Below are positions 34,881 through 46,050 of a stretch of 64,000 bases of DNA, in pieces. The notes beneath the pieces are model-generated. The model saw only the letters and a program-made list of their open reading frames with translations. It made no database searches and was not told the origin of the DNA. Position 1 is the first letter of the stretch. Each line of letters opens with the position of its first letter. Made by a program: the position numbers and the translations under genes. Location: the NCBI RefSeq assembly GCF_040183065.1, contig NC_091124.1:69573001-69637000 (forward strand), in the 5' to 3' direction. Source of the stretch: Periplaneta americana (lineage: Eukaryota > Arthropoda > Insecta > Blattodea > Blattidae).

Positions 34881-35926
34881 AAAAAAATTAAATATCTTGA
34901 TAAACAAATATCTGACATAGGAGGATATTTAAATCTCTTCTTGTAAAGTCTGTATTCATGCCTTGACTTAAGATGAGTTTGCAGAAGATTCGGGAATATT
35001 TCTTCGATAGGAATCAAGAGACATCTAATTCTGTTCATTTTTTTTTTACATACGAGGTTGCTGTTCAACACCATCGATATACAGTAATTTCTGAGACATT
35101 TATACTGACACATGTCTGCATTTAAATTTTAGCTTTATTAATCATTTAAAATCAAGGATATTCGAAAGCGGTACTGGGTATATAACTGATTGTACACAAA
35201 GAATATTACAGTATATCCAGAAACTATGGGAGAAAACTAGCACAGTGTCTACGAAAATGTGAAACAAAAATTAGTTACTTTTTAGTTACCACAACTTAAT
35301 AATGCACGAAGAAAAAAATTAATCATACTTCACTTATTTTATGATCTGTCATCATACTTGTTTCTTAAGTTCTCTGATCTTCATTTCAATGGCCACACAG
35401 CCAACTTCTCTTCCAGCATTCTAGACTGTATTAGACTCACATTATGTAATCGCTGATTACCGATAACCACAGCTCAGGCAGCGGCACCAAGATTAAATAA
35501 GTTAACTAGAACAACGTGGATAGTTTCGTTACTTTCGTTAACAATTGCTTAAATTAGTTACCTTTTGATTACTTTCGTTACCATAGACATCTTGGATAAC
35601 CAATTTTGCCAGTTAATTGGAAAATAATTTTATAGATTATTTAAAGACATATTGGTACACTCATGCAGAAGTGTCATCATCTTGCAACTGCTGGTTCTAA
35701 ACCTACCTAGATTGCTAACTGGTTATCTCAGAAGCTTTAGGGACTAAGGCTGTTCATCACTTGTCAAGCAGACAAGAAAAGTACATAACGCTCACATAAC
35801 AGCTGTTTCTGCATCAAAAAATGGTGCATAACATCATCATTATGTAATAATGTCACACTCAGTATGTATACTGCAGATCTATATACCATATAACAAAAGT
35901 ATGTGGAACTAACACAGTTCTAGCCC
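34881..35926. other. Gene-free AT-rich stretch
   Basis: Nothing recognised. The reverse-strand frame at 34724-35113 lacks any family motif. Confidence 0.4.
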
Positions 35927-35936
35927 ACTTTCAAAT

Positions 35937-36258
35937 AAAATTTGATAACTCAATCCCAAGGGAAAAAATGGAACTCTCTGCATCAAAATCCACAGTTAAT
36001 TCCCGATTTACCACGAAAATCGTCTGTAGCTGCATTTAGATTGGCAACAGGCCATGATTGTTTGGCCAAACACCTGCATAGAATTGGAATATATCAGTCC
36101 CCTAACTGTCATTGTGCAACTCAAACCAAGAAATAGATTCGGAACACCTCAAAATCTGTGCTTCAGTGGCTGGTCATGATAATATCTTTAAAAAATATTG
36201 GAGTGCAAGAGGTCAAATGACTTTATTGTCAAACGCCTGGTATTAGAAAACAACAACA
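35937..36258 (+). mobile_element. 5'-truncated RNase H-type LINE, 10-bp target duplication
   Basis: ACTTTCAAAT at 35927-35936 and 36259-36268 frames the insert. The insert codes from ITQSQGKKWNSLH through GHDCLAKHLHRIGIYQSPNC with a frameshift near 36110. It ends with a TAG stop and (AAC)n. Confidence 0.9.
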
Positions 36259-36984
36259 ACTTTCAAATGGTAGCTTCTGACCTCACTTCCCAATGTGAAG
36301 TTAGTGATCTTGGTAAGTTTGAAATCTCTGGTTTGTGCACACAAAAGCAGCACATAACATCGGCATTTTGTGACAACTTCACACTCAGTTTGTATACTGC
36401 ACATCTACATAGAATATAACTGAAATCTGTGGAGCAAACACGATTCTTGCCCACTTTAAATATGGCAGTTTTCAGCCTCACTTCCCGATGTGACATTAGA
36501 GATCTAGATGCCAGTTTCTTTGTTTCACTTATGTGCACATCGATAACACTTAACTGTCTGTCCCTCGTATTTTCATTTTTCCCTTTCTATTATTCAAAAG
36601 TACTGCTGTCTTGGAACTGCTGGTTATTTGAGTGCCAGAAACAAGCAGATCCTGTGTATTGGACAAGATAAAGAAGAAAATAAATAGATCGGTGAAATCA
36701 TTTATACATTACTTAGTAGAATAACATAGCATAAAGTCAACCACATGACAGCCAAATCGGCCAAGAGGGTGGCGAGAAGTTAAGGTTTCCACATTTACAA
36801 TTGGCATTTAATGGCAATAGGGATGCCAGTTCTATGTTCCTGTCATCTTTACCCCCAAGGAAATGCCTCTGGTACTCTGTTAGAGGCTGAGTAGACCCCA
36901 AGACCAGCTAGCAGCTGGAAGGATTAGCTCAATTGAAAAATCCATGACTCCATTGGAAATCGAATCCCCAATCTTCCGGCTTGC

Positions 36985-37270
36985 CGCATTACGCATTAAG
37001 GCTCAACTCTGTTTACCTCTTCAAAGGAAAAATTTCCGATCTTTATATTTCCATTTCGTACAATATTCTGATCACAAGACATCATATACTTTGTCTTTTC
37101 GGGATTCACTTCCAAACCTATCTCTTTACTTGCTTCAAGTAAACTTCCCGTGTTTTCCCTAATAGTTTGTGGATTTTCTCCTAACATATTCATGTCATCC
37201 GCATAGATAAACAGCTGATGTAACCCGTTCAATTCCAAACCCTCTCTGTTATCCTGACTTTTTTTATGGC
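36985..37270 (-). pseudogene. LINE reverse transcriptase fragment (YADD block)
   Basis: The minus strand reads LFIYADDMNMLGENPQTIREN (motif C, YADD intact) and EVNPEKTKYM, the same family as 50065-51165. The copy is truncated at both ends. From 36270 to 36984 I see no other feature, though a TTCCCRATGTGA-type phrase recurs near 36287 and 36482. Confidence 0.8.
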
Positions 37271-37411
37271 ATATTCTAGAGCAAAGATTTTTGATATTAT
37301 ATCATTTTAAATTTTGTTCAACTATTATTTGCCCAAATATCTTTTAACAACACAAATACTTAATGTCAGGGGGAAAAAAATGACAGAGGATTCATAGGAT
37401 CCCTGCAATTG

Positions 37412-37851
37412 CGTGAAACGTTTATGCTAGGTTGGGTGTTATTGTGATATTTAAACTTAAAGGAATTGGTTATTATTTATAAGGATTGTGAATATAATTG
37501 AGTGAAATAAATTTAATGCAATTTATGTTTTGTACTATTAATGATTATTTGACCTTTATTTCTTTATTGAATATATAATATATATGTACAAATATTTACA
37601 ACAGAATTACTGCATGTCATCCAAATTGATTTGTTGGAAAGACATCAGTATAAGAGAAATATAATTAAAGCAAGAAATCAAGTCTATACCTCTAGAAAAC
37701 ACCATAACAATGTAAGAGTCTGATCCGTTGCTAAGCAAGTGACATCAGAATAGTGTGACATAACAAATTGCCGTTGCTAAGCAAGTGACATAAGATGTTG
37801 AAACTTCTGTAACATATTATTCATTTGACCTTTGAGCATAAACGTTTCACG
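37412..37851. mobile_element. MITE with 17-bp perfect inverted termini
   Basis: CGTGAAACGTTTATGCT (37412-37428) is exactly complemented at 37835-37851. Inside, CCGTTGCTAAGCAAGTGACAT is directly repeated at about 37726 and 37772. Noncoding. Confidence 0.65.
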
Positions 37852-38597
37852 TTAAAAATTAAATGTGAGAAAATTAACTAAGTAATTTTCTTTATCACTC
37901 ACATTTTGAAGATTTACTTGTTAAAAAATTAGTGTTTATGTTTAATGTATTTTGCAACAGTTCAGTTTCTTTATCATGTTATGAATGATACATATTACCA
38001 TTTACAATTCATTTTCTTGAACTTTCGCTTCCTGGATTACACACAAAACACATTCTCCATAATCCCAAAATTAAAGCATTTCACTTGAATTACATTTAAC
38101 ACAGATTAAGTAGGTATATTATACAGGGTGGAAGTGATATAACTATGCACACTGAAGAATGTAATAAAAAATTTTAAAATAAATATAAAAAACCTATTAC
38201 ACATTTTGCAATTAAGTGCATGGTTAATTAGAAAATTACGCTGAAAGTCTGCATAGTTTGGTAACAGTGATCGACGGCTCACCCATGAAAACACAAGCAA
38301 ATTCAGTCTGAAAAGCAGCTTTCTGTCCCTTCACTCCAGTAAGATTGCCAGACTTCCTAATGGCAGGATATAATATATAAGAAAATCATCCATTATATTT
38401 AAAAACTGACAGGGATAAACATTTCTTATCATCTTCTCAATGATAACAGTAAAAATCAAAATTGTACAGATAGTACTTATCGAATAAAACTGTGCTAAAA
38501 CTTAGAGGAAAATTATTTTTTCTGAGAAAAGTATTCATTTGTGACTAATACAGAACTTTAAATCATTGATTCTGGATGGATAAGACTAATCCACTGC
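37852..38597. other. Gene-free AT-rich stretch
   Basis: Nothing recognised. Confidence 0.4.
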
Positions 38598-38830
38598 TGT
38601 AGAGTAACAATTAGCATGTCCGTGAAATGAGCAGGCCCAGGTTCAAATTCTAGTTGGGACCAGTTACCTATTGGGTATTTTTTTTCCGAAGTTTTCCCCT
38701 CAATCAATTGAAGAAGAATTGCAGGGCAACTTTAGGCATTAGACCTCGAACTCATTTTTTCATTCATTAATTTCAATTTCATCTATAAACTTTCAATTGT
38801 TTCAGGTCGACTGAGGATGCAGCAGATATT
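38598..38830 (+). mobile_element. Diverged tRNA-derived SINE
   Basis: GAGTAACAATTAGCATGTCC (A-box region) and CCCAGGTTCAAATTC (B-box) precede GACCAGTTACCTATTGGGT. The head resembles that of the 48240/51527/54611 family, but the body differs. The stretch 38831-39503 shows nothing else. Confidence 0.55.
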
Positions 38831-39802
38831 ATTTGCACACAGATGACACCTACTTGAAATAGAAAATGTAGTAGAAAAACATAATAGGCCTACTTAGGTC
38901 CATTCTACAAGGCAGAGGGTTCAGGTCCATGCAGATCTGTTTGAAGGCAATGTTACATGTCATCAAGACTTGAGTCCAGGTCACTACATTGCACTCTTAA
39001 CATTAGAATTGCCATCTCGGGTGATAATACAATTGATCACAATGTCATCGATGAGTTCTTCAGTTTGATATTACTTATTTTAATTTTTAATTAATAATTA
39101 CATGATTACATCACTTTTTTTCCATTATCATAATGACAGGAAACATTGCCTTTTTAATGATATATGCTTTATGATACAATACGCAATCAAATTCGACTTC
39201 AATTTCCTCACAGCTGTTTGTGTGTTTCTTTCCTGGATATATAATTTTTTCGTCATGAATATTTTCTAATTTTGATTCTCTAAGTTTTTACACGTCATGA
39301 ATTCAGACTTTCCAGTAACAGCAGTGCATTATGTAGCATGAGATACTTTAATTTTCTGGTTGACTTAATTACATTTCTGATTATTTGACGACCCCCGCTA
39401 TGGTTAGTAAGTATCTGTTAGTACTCTGTTGAAGATCTCACAGCATTAACACATGTAAATCACATGGTAGAAGGAAGAATATCTATACAGACTGTACTCC
39501 ATTGTCTAGACCAGTGGTATTCAACAAGGGGTACACAAAGACATGCTAGATGGTACATAAATATTATTTCATGATAAACTCTGAATGATCAGAGTCAGAT
39601 TCAGGGCTAATCACAAGAGACCTGGATGTAAGATCGTACAATTTTTGAGCACCATATTCTCTCCTTCCCTCTCTTTCTTTTATAATAACGAGCAGTGGCA
39701 AGATTTAATTTTTAATTTCAGACAAATATTTCTTTCCAAAACAAATCATTATTTCCTAGTTATAGCATTCCTTGCTCAACATCTTGCAGCTGTGCTCGTT
39801 AT

Positions 39803-41470
39803 GCTAATTACTTACTTACAAATGGCTTTTAAGGAACCTGCAGGTTCATTGCTGCCCTTACATCGGTCCCTATCCTGTGCAAGATTAATCCAGTCTCTAT
39901 CATCATATCCCACCTCACTCAAATACATTTTAATATTATCCTCCCATCTACGTCTTGGCCTCCCCAAAGGTCTTTTACCCGCTGGCCTCCCAACTAACAC
40001 TCTATATTTGCATTTATGGATTCGCCCATACGTGCTACATGCCCTGCCCATCTCAAACGTCTGGATTTAATGTTCCTAATTATGTCAGGTGAAGAATACA
40101 ATGCGTGCAGTTCTGCATTGTGTAACTTTCTCCTTCTGTAACTTCATTCCTTTTAGCCCCAAATATTTTCCTAAGAACCTTATTCTCAAAGACCCTTAAT
40201 CTCTGTTCCTCTCTCAAAGTGAGAGTCCAAGGTTCACAACCATACAGAACAACTGGTAATATAACTGTTTTATAAATTCTAACTTTCAGATTTTTTGACG
40301 ACACTCAGGAGGAAATTAAACGCAGACTAAATATGGGAAATGTCTGTTATTATTCGGTTGAGAAGCTTTTGTCATCTAGTCTGCTGTCAAAAAATCTGAA
40401 AGTTAGAATTTATAAAACAGTTATATTACCGGTTGTTCTGTATGGTTGTGAACCTTGGACTCTCACTTTGAGAGAGGAACAGAGATTAAGGGTCTTTGAG
40501 AATAAGGTTCTTAGGAAAATATTTGGGGCTAAGCGGGATGAAGTTACAGGAGAATGAAGAAAGTTACACAACGCAGAACTTCACGCATTGTATTCTTCAC
40601 CTGACATAATTAGGAACATTAAATTCAGATGTTTGAGATGAGCAGGGCATGTAGCAAGTATGGGCGAATCCAGAAATGCATATAGAGTACTAGTTGGGAG
40701 GCCGGAGTGAAAAAGACCTTTGGGGAGGCCGAGACGTAGATGGGAAGATAATATTAAAATGGATTTGAGGGAGATGGGATATGATGATAGAGAGTGGATC
40801 AATTTTGCACAGGATAGGAACCGATGGTGGGTTTAAGTGAGGGCGGCAATGAACCTTCGGGTTCCTTAAAAGCCATTTGTAAGTAAGTAAGACTGGATGA
40901 CAAAAGCTTCTCAACCAAATAATAACACGCATTTCCCATATTTATTCTGCGTTTAATTTCCTCCCGAGTGTCATTTATATTTGTTACTGTTGCTCCAAGA
41001 TATTTTAATTTTTCCACCTCTTCGAAAGATAAATCTCCAATTTTCATATTTACATTCCGTAGAATATTCTGGTCACGAGACATAATCATATACTTCGTCT
41101 TTTCGGGGTTCACTTCCAAACCTATCGCTTTACTTGTTTCAAGTAAAATTTCCGTGTTTTCCCTAATCTTTTCTGGATTTTCTCCTAACATATTCACGTC
41201 ATGTATTCTAGAGAGAAGTTTAAAAGGTAAAGGTGAGTGCATCTCCTTGCTTTAGCCTACAGTGAATTGGAAAAGCATCAGATAGAAGCTGGCCTATACA
41301 GACTCTGCTGTAAGCATTGAGACACATTATAATTAATCGAATTAATTTCTTGGGAATACCAAATTCAATAAGAATGTTATATAAAACTTCTCTCTTAACC
41401 GAGTCGTATGTCTTTTTGAAATCTATGAATAACTGATGAACTGTACCCTTATACTCCCATTTTTTTCTCC
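39803..41470 (-). pseudogene. Minus-strand LINE copy split by a second LINE
   Basis: 39803-40299 carries the C-terminal part on the minus strand (LVGRPAGKRPLGRPRRRWED; YGCEPWTLTLREEQ). 40887-41470 carries the upstream reverse transcriptase part (MLGENPEKIREN, EVNPEKTKYMIMSRDQ). The break falls at the same point in the protein, where the plus-strand copy 40300-40886 was inserted. Family as 50065-51165, with a (TTAC)n-type tail at the low coordinate. Confidence 0.8.
40300..40886 (+). pseudogene. Plus-strand LINE copy nested in the minus-strand copy
   Basis: It starts inside the reverse transcriptase C-terminal region (REEIKRRLNMGNVCYYSVEK frame) and runs to the family end, with a stop at 40555 and later frame changes. 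It ends with GTTCCTTAAAAGCCATTTG and (TAAG)n. With the flanking minus copy it makes a large inverted repeat. Confidence 0.8.
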
Positions 41471-41791
41471 AAGGGCAGTATATTAATTAACAATTTATAA
41501 AATATATAATCAATCAGATAATTTTGCTTTGTTATAATAGGTGTCAACTTATTCATTTACTATTTGTTTTATATAATAAGGAATAATAAATTCGTTATTT
41601 TACACTTTCATTACACTTTTTACGATTTAATATTTGTGTTTTAATGCATTATTTGTAATTAATTTAATTTACTTTATATGTAATTATTTAACAGTCTGCT
41701 ATGCATGGAAAACTTTGGGGATGCAAAGTTGATGACAAATTATATCTGAAGGTATGCGAAAGAAAAAAGGTTGAATACCACAGGTCTAGAC

Positions 41792-42064
41792 CACTCAAAA
41801 GATAAGCTGCCCGATTCTCAGTTTCATCATCCACATTGTAAACTGCTGTGGCTAGTTAGCATATTTCCAGCATGTTTTGTTTACGTGTTCGCATAGTACC
41901 TACTTCAATCAAATCCAAAGAAAGCCTATATCTAGAATTTCTTGAACGATTTTTAATGTTGTCCAAAAGGAACAAAGAGGATGGCAACCACAGGAGTTTG
42001 ATTAGAGATCAGAATATTTAACAGGCTTATGCTTTGTGATGACATTATTATTAACTGAACTTAC
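41792..42064. other. Intron sequence, nothing recognised
   Basis: No feature seen between the hAT element and the exon. Confidence 0.4.
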
Positions 42065-42168
42065 TGTGGACTCTGTTGTATCATATCAGGACTACTAGCA
42101 GGAGAAATATGTTGTTCATCTGGTGATATCTCCTCTTCGCAATATTCATTGCATTCAGATGCATGAGC
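42065..42168 (-). CDS. Exon completing the UBZ4-like zinc finger of the RAP80-like gene
   Basis: The acceptor TATTTTACAG and the donor CA|GTAAGT bound 104 bases. The translation starts AHASECNEYCEEE and continues with a serine/proline-rich acidic stretch (ISPDEQHISPASSPDM). The His and Cys supply the last two zinc ligands begun in exon 44841-44972. The exon enters in phase 0, matching the end of that exon exactly, and leaves two bases over. No downstream exon with the matching phase was found in the following 20 kb, which is filled with transposons. Confidence 0.75.
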
Positions 42169-42639
42169 CTGTAAAATACGAAGAAGTTTTAAAAAAAGGT
42201 TCAGTTCAATGGCATGGATTTTAGGTGATGGGTGGGACAAGGTCACTGATATGGGCCCATTGTGTTACCTCCAAATATCAGTGTGGGCTAGAAATGGTAA
42301 GCACATTTTGCTTGGAATATTCTATCAGGGACTACATCTAAACTTATCCAACCACATTTTAACACACAAATCTCAGATCCAATGATTAACATGACGACTG
42401 TTAGATCACCAAGCACAGCTTAATGAAATAAAAGAAATATACTGCGTGCGTCAAAAACAACTGACGATTTTTTTAACTTTAATAAATACCATACCAGCCA
42501 GAATGACTGTCATAGTCTTCAGTAATGTTTGGAGTTCTTGTGTCAGCAATTACAATGCAGTGCTTGCAATCCCTCTTTTGTGTCGAATATTGCTAAGATT
42601 TGTAAAGACTGTTGAAAGTGTTTACACCAAAATGTTTTA

Positions 42640-43165
42640 ATTTTTTTTCTTTTTAGATGGAGCATTGGTTGATTCAAAAATGCATTGCTGTGGCAGAAAT
42701 TATTGCTCTGCAACGTGATTTTCAATTCAAATTTCATACATAGAATGCACTTAGTCGCAATGCTCTGCTATTATGGTTTGCAGAAGGATCCATAAAGACA
42801 TTAATCCTTCAGGATGTCTCCAGAAAATGTGGAACAGGTACGGAAAGCTGTGCTTAATAGTTCAAACAGGTCAGCCCAGTGACATGTTTCAGCTCTTTGC
42901 TTACATGACAATAGTGTTCACCTGATCTAACGGTACCCATTTCCTTTGGAATTACCTGAAAAGCAAAGTTCTAGAAACCCACCCATATAACATAAATGAA
43001 TCAAAAGCAAAAATTCGAGTGCATTCAAGGAATCTCTAATGATATGTTTCAATGTGCAATGTCATTCTTGCCATCTTGGCTGCAGCAGTGTATGGAACAG
43101 AATGGAAGTGACTTGAAAGGTGTCATCTATGCAAAAAATAAAGTTATCAGGTCAATCTCCATAGA
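42640..43165 (+). pseudogene. Tc1/mariner relic (helix-turn-helix part)
   Basis: Plus-strand frames read LSRNALLLWF, then SPENVEQVRKAVLNSSNRSA and a broken HVSALCLHD, the N-terminal helix-turn-helix region of the DUF4817-containing mariner-like group. A C-terminal scrap (about 43030-43165) follows directly, so the catalytic centre is deleted. 42169-42639 holds nothing recognised. Confidence 0.6.
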
Positions 43166-43486
43166 ATTTAACTAAATATATGTAATAAAATACACAGTAA
43201 TACATCCAGAAATACATAGTTAACGTTTGAATTATATTTCTATTCAAAAACTGCCAGGTGCATTTGACACACCCAGCAAAATATATACAAAAAATGAATG
43301 GTTAGAAGAGCCAAAGGAAAAATAAAATGTCAGTATTAATGGAAAAGACAGTGATAAAATTATATAATTTATCCCTACATCACATATTCATTATATATGA
43401 GGTCTCGCCTATCTCATAGAATATTACACGACTACTATGAAGTAGCCAATGTGTATTATCATCATTTAATTCGAGAAAAATTCGTT

Positions 43487-43564
43487 GCGGCACCGGGAAT
43501 CGAACCCGGGACCTCTCAGCTCTACACGCTGAGTGCTCTTTCCAACTGAGCTATGCCGGGACAC
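43487..43564 (-). ncRNA. tRNA-like module, left copy
   Basis: The minus strand gives GGCATAGCTCAGTTGG (A-box), a perfect GCTC/GAGC D-stem, a perfect CCGGG/CCCGG T-stem with GGTTCGATTCC (B-box), and TTTTT about 7 bases after the 3' end. The anticodon arm has an extra base pair (CTCAGC/GCTGAG around a 7-base loop), so it is not a canonical tRNA. Polymerase III transcription is plausible. Confidence 0.55.
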
Positions 43565-43987
43565 GATCCACGGTGCCGGCCGAACTCATCTCGTTGTAAT
43601 GTTTTACGGCCTTACTAGCTGCACTTTAGACAATGTAAGTCATACATGCAGGGGCGCATATTTAAATGACTTTATGGCCATATTCAACCTTAGTTTGTGA
43701 CAACTGCTAACAGTTGTGCCGGAACGAATTTTTTTCGAATTAAATGATGATAATACACATTGGCTACTTCATAGTAGTTGTGTAATATTCTATGAGGTAG
43801 GCGAGACTTCATATATAATGAATATGTGATGTATTAACTGTTAGTAGTTGTCACAAACTGAGGTTGAATATGGCCATAAAGTCATTTAAATATGCACTCC
43901 TGCATGTATGACTTACATTGTCTAAAGTGCAGGTAGTAAGGCCGTAAAACATTACAACGAGAGGAGTTTGGCCAGCACCGTGGATCG

Positions 43988-44066
43988 TGTCCCAGCATAG
44001 CTCAGTTGGAAAGTGCACTCAGCGCATAGAGCTGAGAGGTCCCGGGTTCGATTCCCGGTGCCGGAA
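43988..44066 (+). ncRNA. tRNA-like module, right copy
   Basis: Same module as 43487-43564 in the opposite orientation. The D-arm is slightly worse (GCTC/TGCAC) and the T-arm perfect, followed by ATTTTTCTCG. Confidence 0.5.
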
Positions 44067-44285
44067 CGAATTTTTCTCGAATTAAATGATGATAATTTAT
44101 CCCTACATTACATTAAAGTGGCAGTCTGAGTCCATTTATTTAATTTTATGGACAACAGTGAATAGAGAAAGCCTGCATACACACACACACAATGATGAAA
44201 TTGTTACGCGAACGTCAATTATTCTTAAATATTAAAGGCAGGAAAATACATCCTTCAAAATAAAAAAAATATTACATACTCTTAA

Positions 44286-44470
44286 GGCTGGTTCACAATA
44301 AACCACGGAAACGACAACGAGAACGAGAACGGAAATATTGTTAAAATAAATGTATTTAAATGTGAACATTCACAATTATCTATTGTGAATGCTCACATTT
44401 AAACACATTTATTTTAACAATATTTCCATTCTCATTGTCGTTTCCATTCCCGGTTTATTGTGAACCAGCC
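44286..44470. mobile_element. Palindromic MITE flanked by TTAA
   Basis: The whole 185 bp is one near-perfect inverted repeat, with termini GGCTGGTTCACAATAAACC and arms of about 85 bases. TTAA lies on both sides (44282-44285, 44471-44474). TTAA suggests a piggyBac-type target; a PIF/Harbinger origin with TAA/TTA is the alternative. Confidence 0.8.
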
Positions 44471-44840
44471 TTAACTTATTACAGAAGAAAAAACTAAAGA
44501 GAAAAGAGGGGTCGGTCGGCATCAAATGTCTTGGCTGTGCAATGTGTGGCAATGGACAGCTATTCCATATCTCTGAACATCTTGACATCTTACAATGATC
44601 GCCAATGTGATCGCTAACATTCATTAAGAATACTGCACTAAAAGATGTGAATGGGAAACGAGAGTATGCAAAGAAAAAATTGCCTCAACATAGTCTTTGT
44701 CTACCACAAATTTCACTTGAAATTTCTTTGAGTATAGCACAATAAGTGGGTGAGAAGGGTGAGTAAAAGATGATGATTAGGCAGTGTTTGGTTTTAACAT
44801 GAAGGTGTTAGAATATGAAGCCACATTAAAATTAAGTCAC

Positions 44841-44972
44841 CTCAATGTCTTTCGGTGGAAATGTCTTTCTGCAAATAGGACATGGCACAAGGTCTTCATC
44901 TTGTTCTTTTTTACTACTGCTGCCTCCTGCATCATACACTACCGAGATATCATCTCTTTGGGAAGCTTCATT
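44841..44972 (-). CDS. Exon with the first half of a UBZ4-like zinc finger (RAP80-like gene)
   Basis: The exon runs from acceptor TTTGTTTCAG to donor GAG|GTGACT, 132 bases, 44 codons, phase 0 at both ends. It encodes NEASQRDDISVVYDAGGSSS, then KKEQDEDLVPCPICRKTFPPKDIE. CPIC supplies two ligands, and the next exon continues AHASEC, giving C-x2-C-x11-H-x3-C. That spacing is the UBZ4 ubiquitin-binding finger of RAD18-type proteins. The FPP-x-x-IE-x-HA version is closest, from memory, to the RAP80/UIMC1 finger. If so the protein would read K63-linked ubiquitin at DNA breaks. Family assignment is tentative; the exon itself is well supported. Confidence 0.78.
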
Positions 44973-45029
44973 CTGAAACAAAGACATATTTGAGAATATT
45001 TAAAATAAAATCTAGTCATACAGAATGTG

Positions 45030-45645
45030 GCAGAAACAATGACCCATTTTAAATTGCGCGCCATTGTTGGACACGGCTTCCTAGAGAGTTGATGTTGGTA
45101 TTAGTGTGTAGTGCAGTTCGAAGCATTGCCAATCAGTATGGAGCATTGGTCAAACAAACATCGTGTGTTTGTAATTGAAACGTTTTTTAAAAGTGGCGAT
45201 AGTGTCATACAAACACACCGTTTGTTTCAGCAACATCTTGACATTGGCCAGAAAGATAAAGTTCTGTCCCGGAAGTCAATTACGAGATGGGTCCAGCAGT
45301 TCAGAGCAACATCATCTGCAGCAAACAAGAAGGCCTCTGGTAAGCCACGTACGGTTAGAACTCCGGACAAGATTGCAAGAGTAACAGCTGCTTTAGAGCA
45401 AAGTCTAACACAACCAGTTCGTCGGCATTCACAAGTCCTTAACATCTCGGACAGAAGTGTGCGACAGATGTTGCATTTGGATATGAAGTTCCATTCATAT
45501 AAGCTTCAAGTGGTGCAACAATTATTGTACAGAGACCTGCAGGCACATCAAACTTTCTGTACACAGCTTCTGGAGATGATCAACACTCAACCTGATTTTC
45601 TCAACAAGTATTCTGGGACACTCACTGATCCTCATCCTCAATAAT
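45030..45645 (+). pseudogene. Tc1/mariner N-terminal helix-turn-helix fragment
   Basis: A continuous frame from about 45111 encodes MEHWSNKHRVFVIETFFKSG, then SITRWVQQFR and GKPRTVRTPDKIARVTAALE, the paired helix-turn-helix region of the DUF4817 mariner-like family. It reaches HQTFCTQLLEMI and stops at 45644, before any catalytic Asp. It is thus a truncated copy with an open frame that could make a DNA-binding-only protein, but no promoter or host context supports a gene. Confidence 0.7.
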
Positions 45646-46048
45646 ATTGCTTATTAGCCCTGTACGACGTTTCTTCTTATCAAGAACAGAATCTGTTTCT
45701 AGTCACTTATTAAATTATTTAACATAATGTTTCGATGGTTGTGTAATCTTTGAAAAGCATTGCTGAAATTTGTAAATATAATTCGTACGTACACTTTTTT
45801 CTTCAGTAGACACGTTTCAAAGAGAAAAGGTATTGCTGTACTGAGTCTAACCATGATTAAAAATATGTATTTCTCAACAGAGTTCACACAGCTAACTACC
45901 GAGATTGACAATGTAAAGTGTTAGTGTGGTACAAAAACTGATAATGAAAACCCATATATTCTGTCCTGGTCGGACCACAAAGCAAATCTAATTTGCTGTG
46001 AGACTGCTATGTCGTAATTAAATGTACAGAATTTTTCTCGACTTCATG
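45646..46048. other. Gene-free stretch
   Basis: Nothing recognised. Confidence 0.4.
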
Positions 46049-46050
46049 TA

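Larger units (their letters stand above)
39512..41783. mobile_element. hAT-type element invaded by LINEs, perfect 8-bp duplication
   Basis: CAGTGGTATTCAAC at the left and CTGTGGTATTCAAC at the right (reverse complement) are flanked by GTCTAGAC at 39504-39511 and 41784-41791. Both copies of the 8-bp duplication are identical. No hAT transposase remains. About 1.7 kb of the interior is LINE sequence in three pieces. Confidence 0.88.
43373..44100. repeat. Palindromic SINE-like array with two opposed tRNA-like modules
   Basis: A unit of about 340 bases lies on the minus strand at 43373-43714. It is followed by a plus-strand copy of its tail (43715-43832) and then a plus-strand copy of the rest, including the tRNA-like module (43833-44100). 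Hallmarks are TATGAAGTAGCCAATGTGT against ACACATTGGCTACTTCATA and TAAATGACTTTATGGCC against GGCCATAAAGTCATTTA. The arms are about 95 percent identical. It may reflect inverted insertion into an existing tandem pair or template switching. Confidence 0.8.

Noticed and set aside
43487-44066. Two apparent tRNA genes
   Set aside because: D- and T-arms are good, but the anticodon arm has an extra pair and the acceptor stem mismatches. They sit inside repeated units, so SINE heads are more likely.
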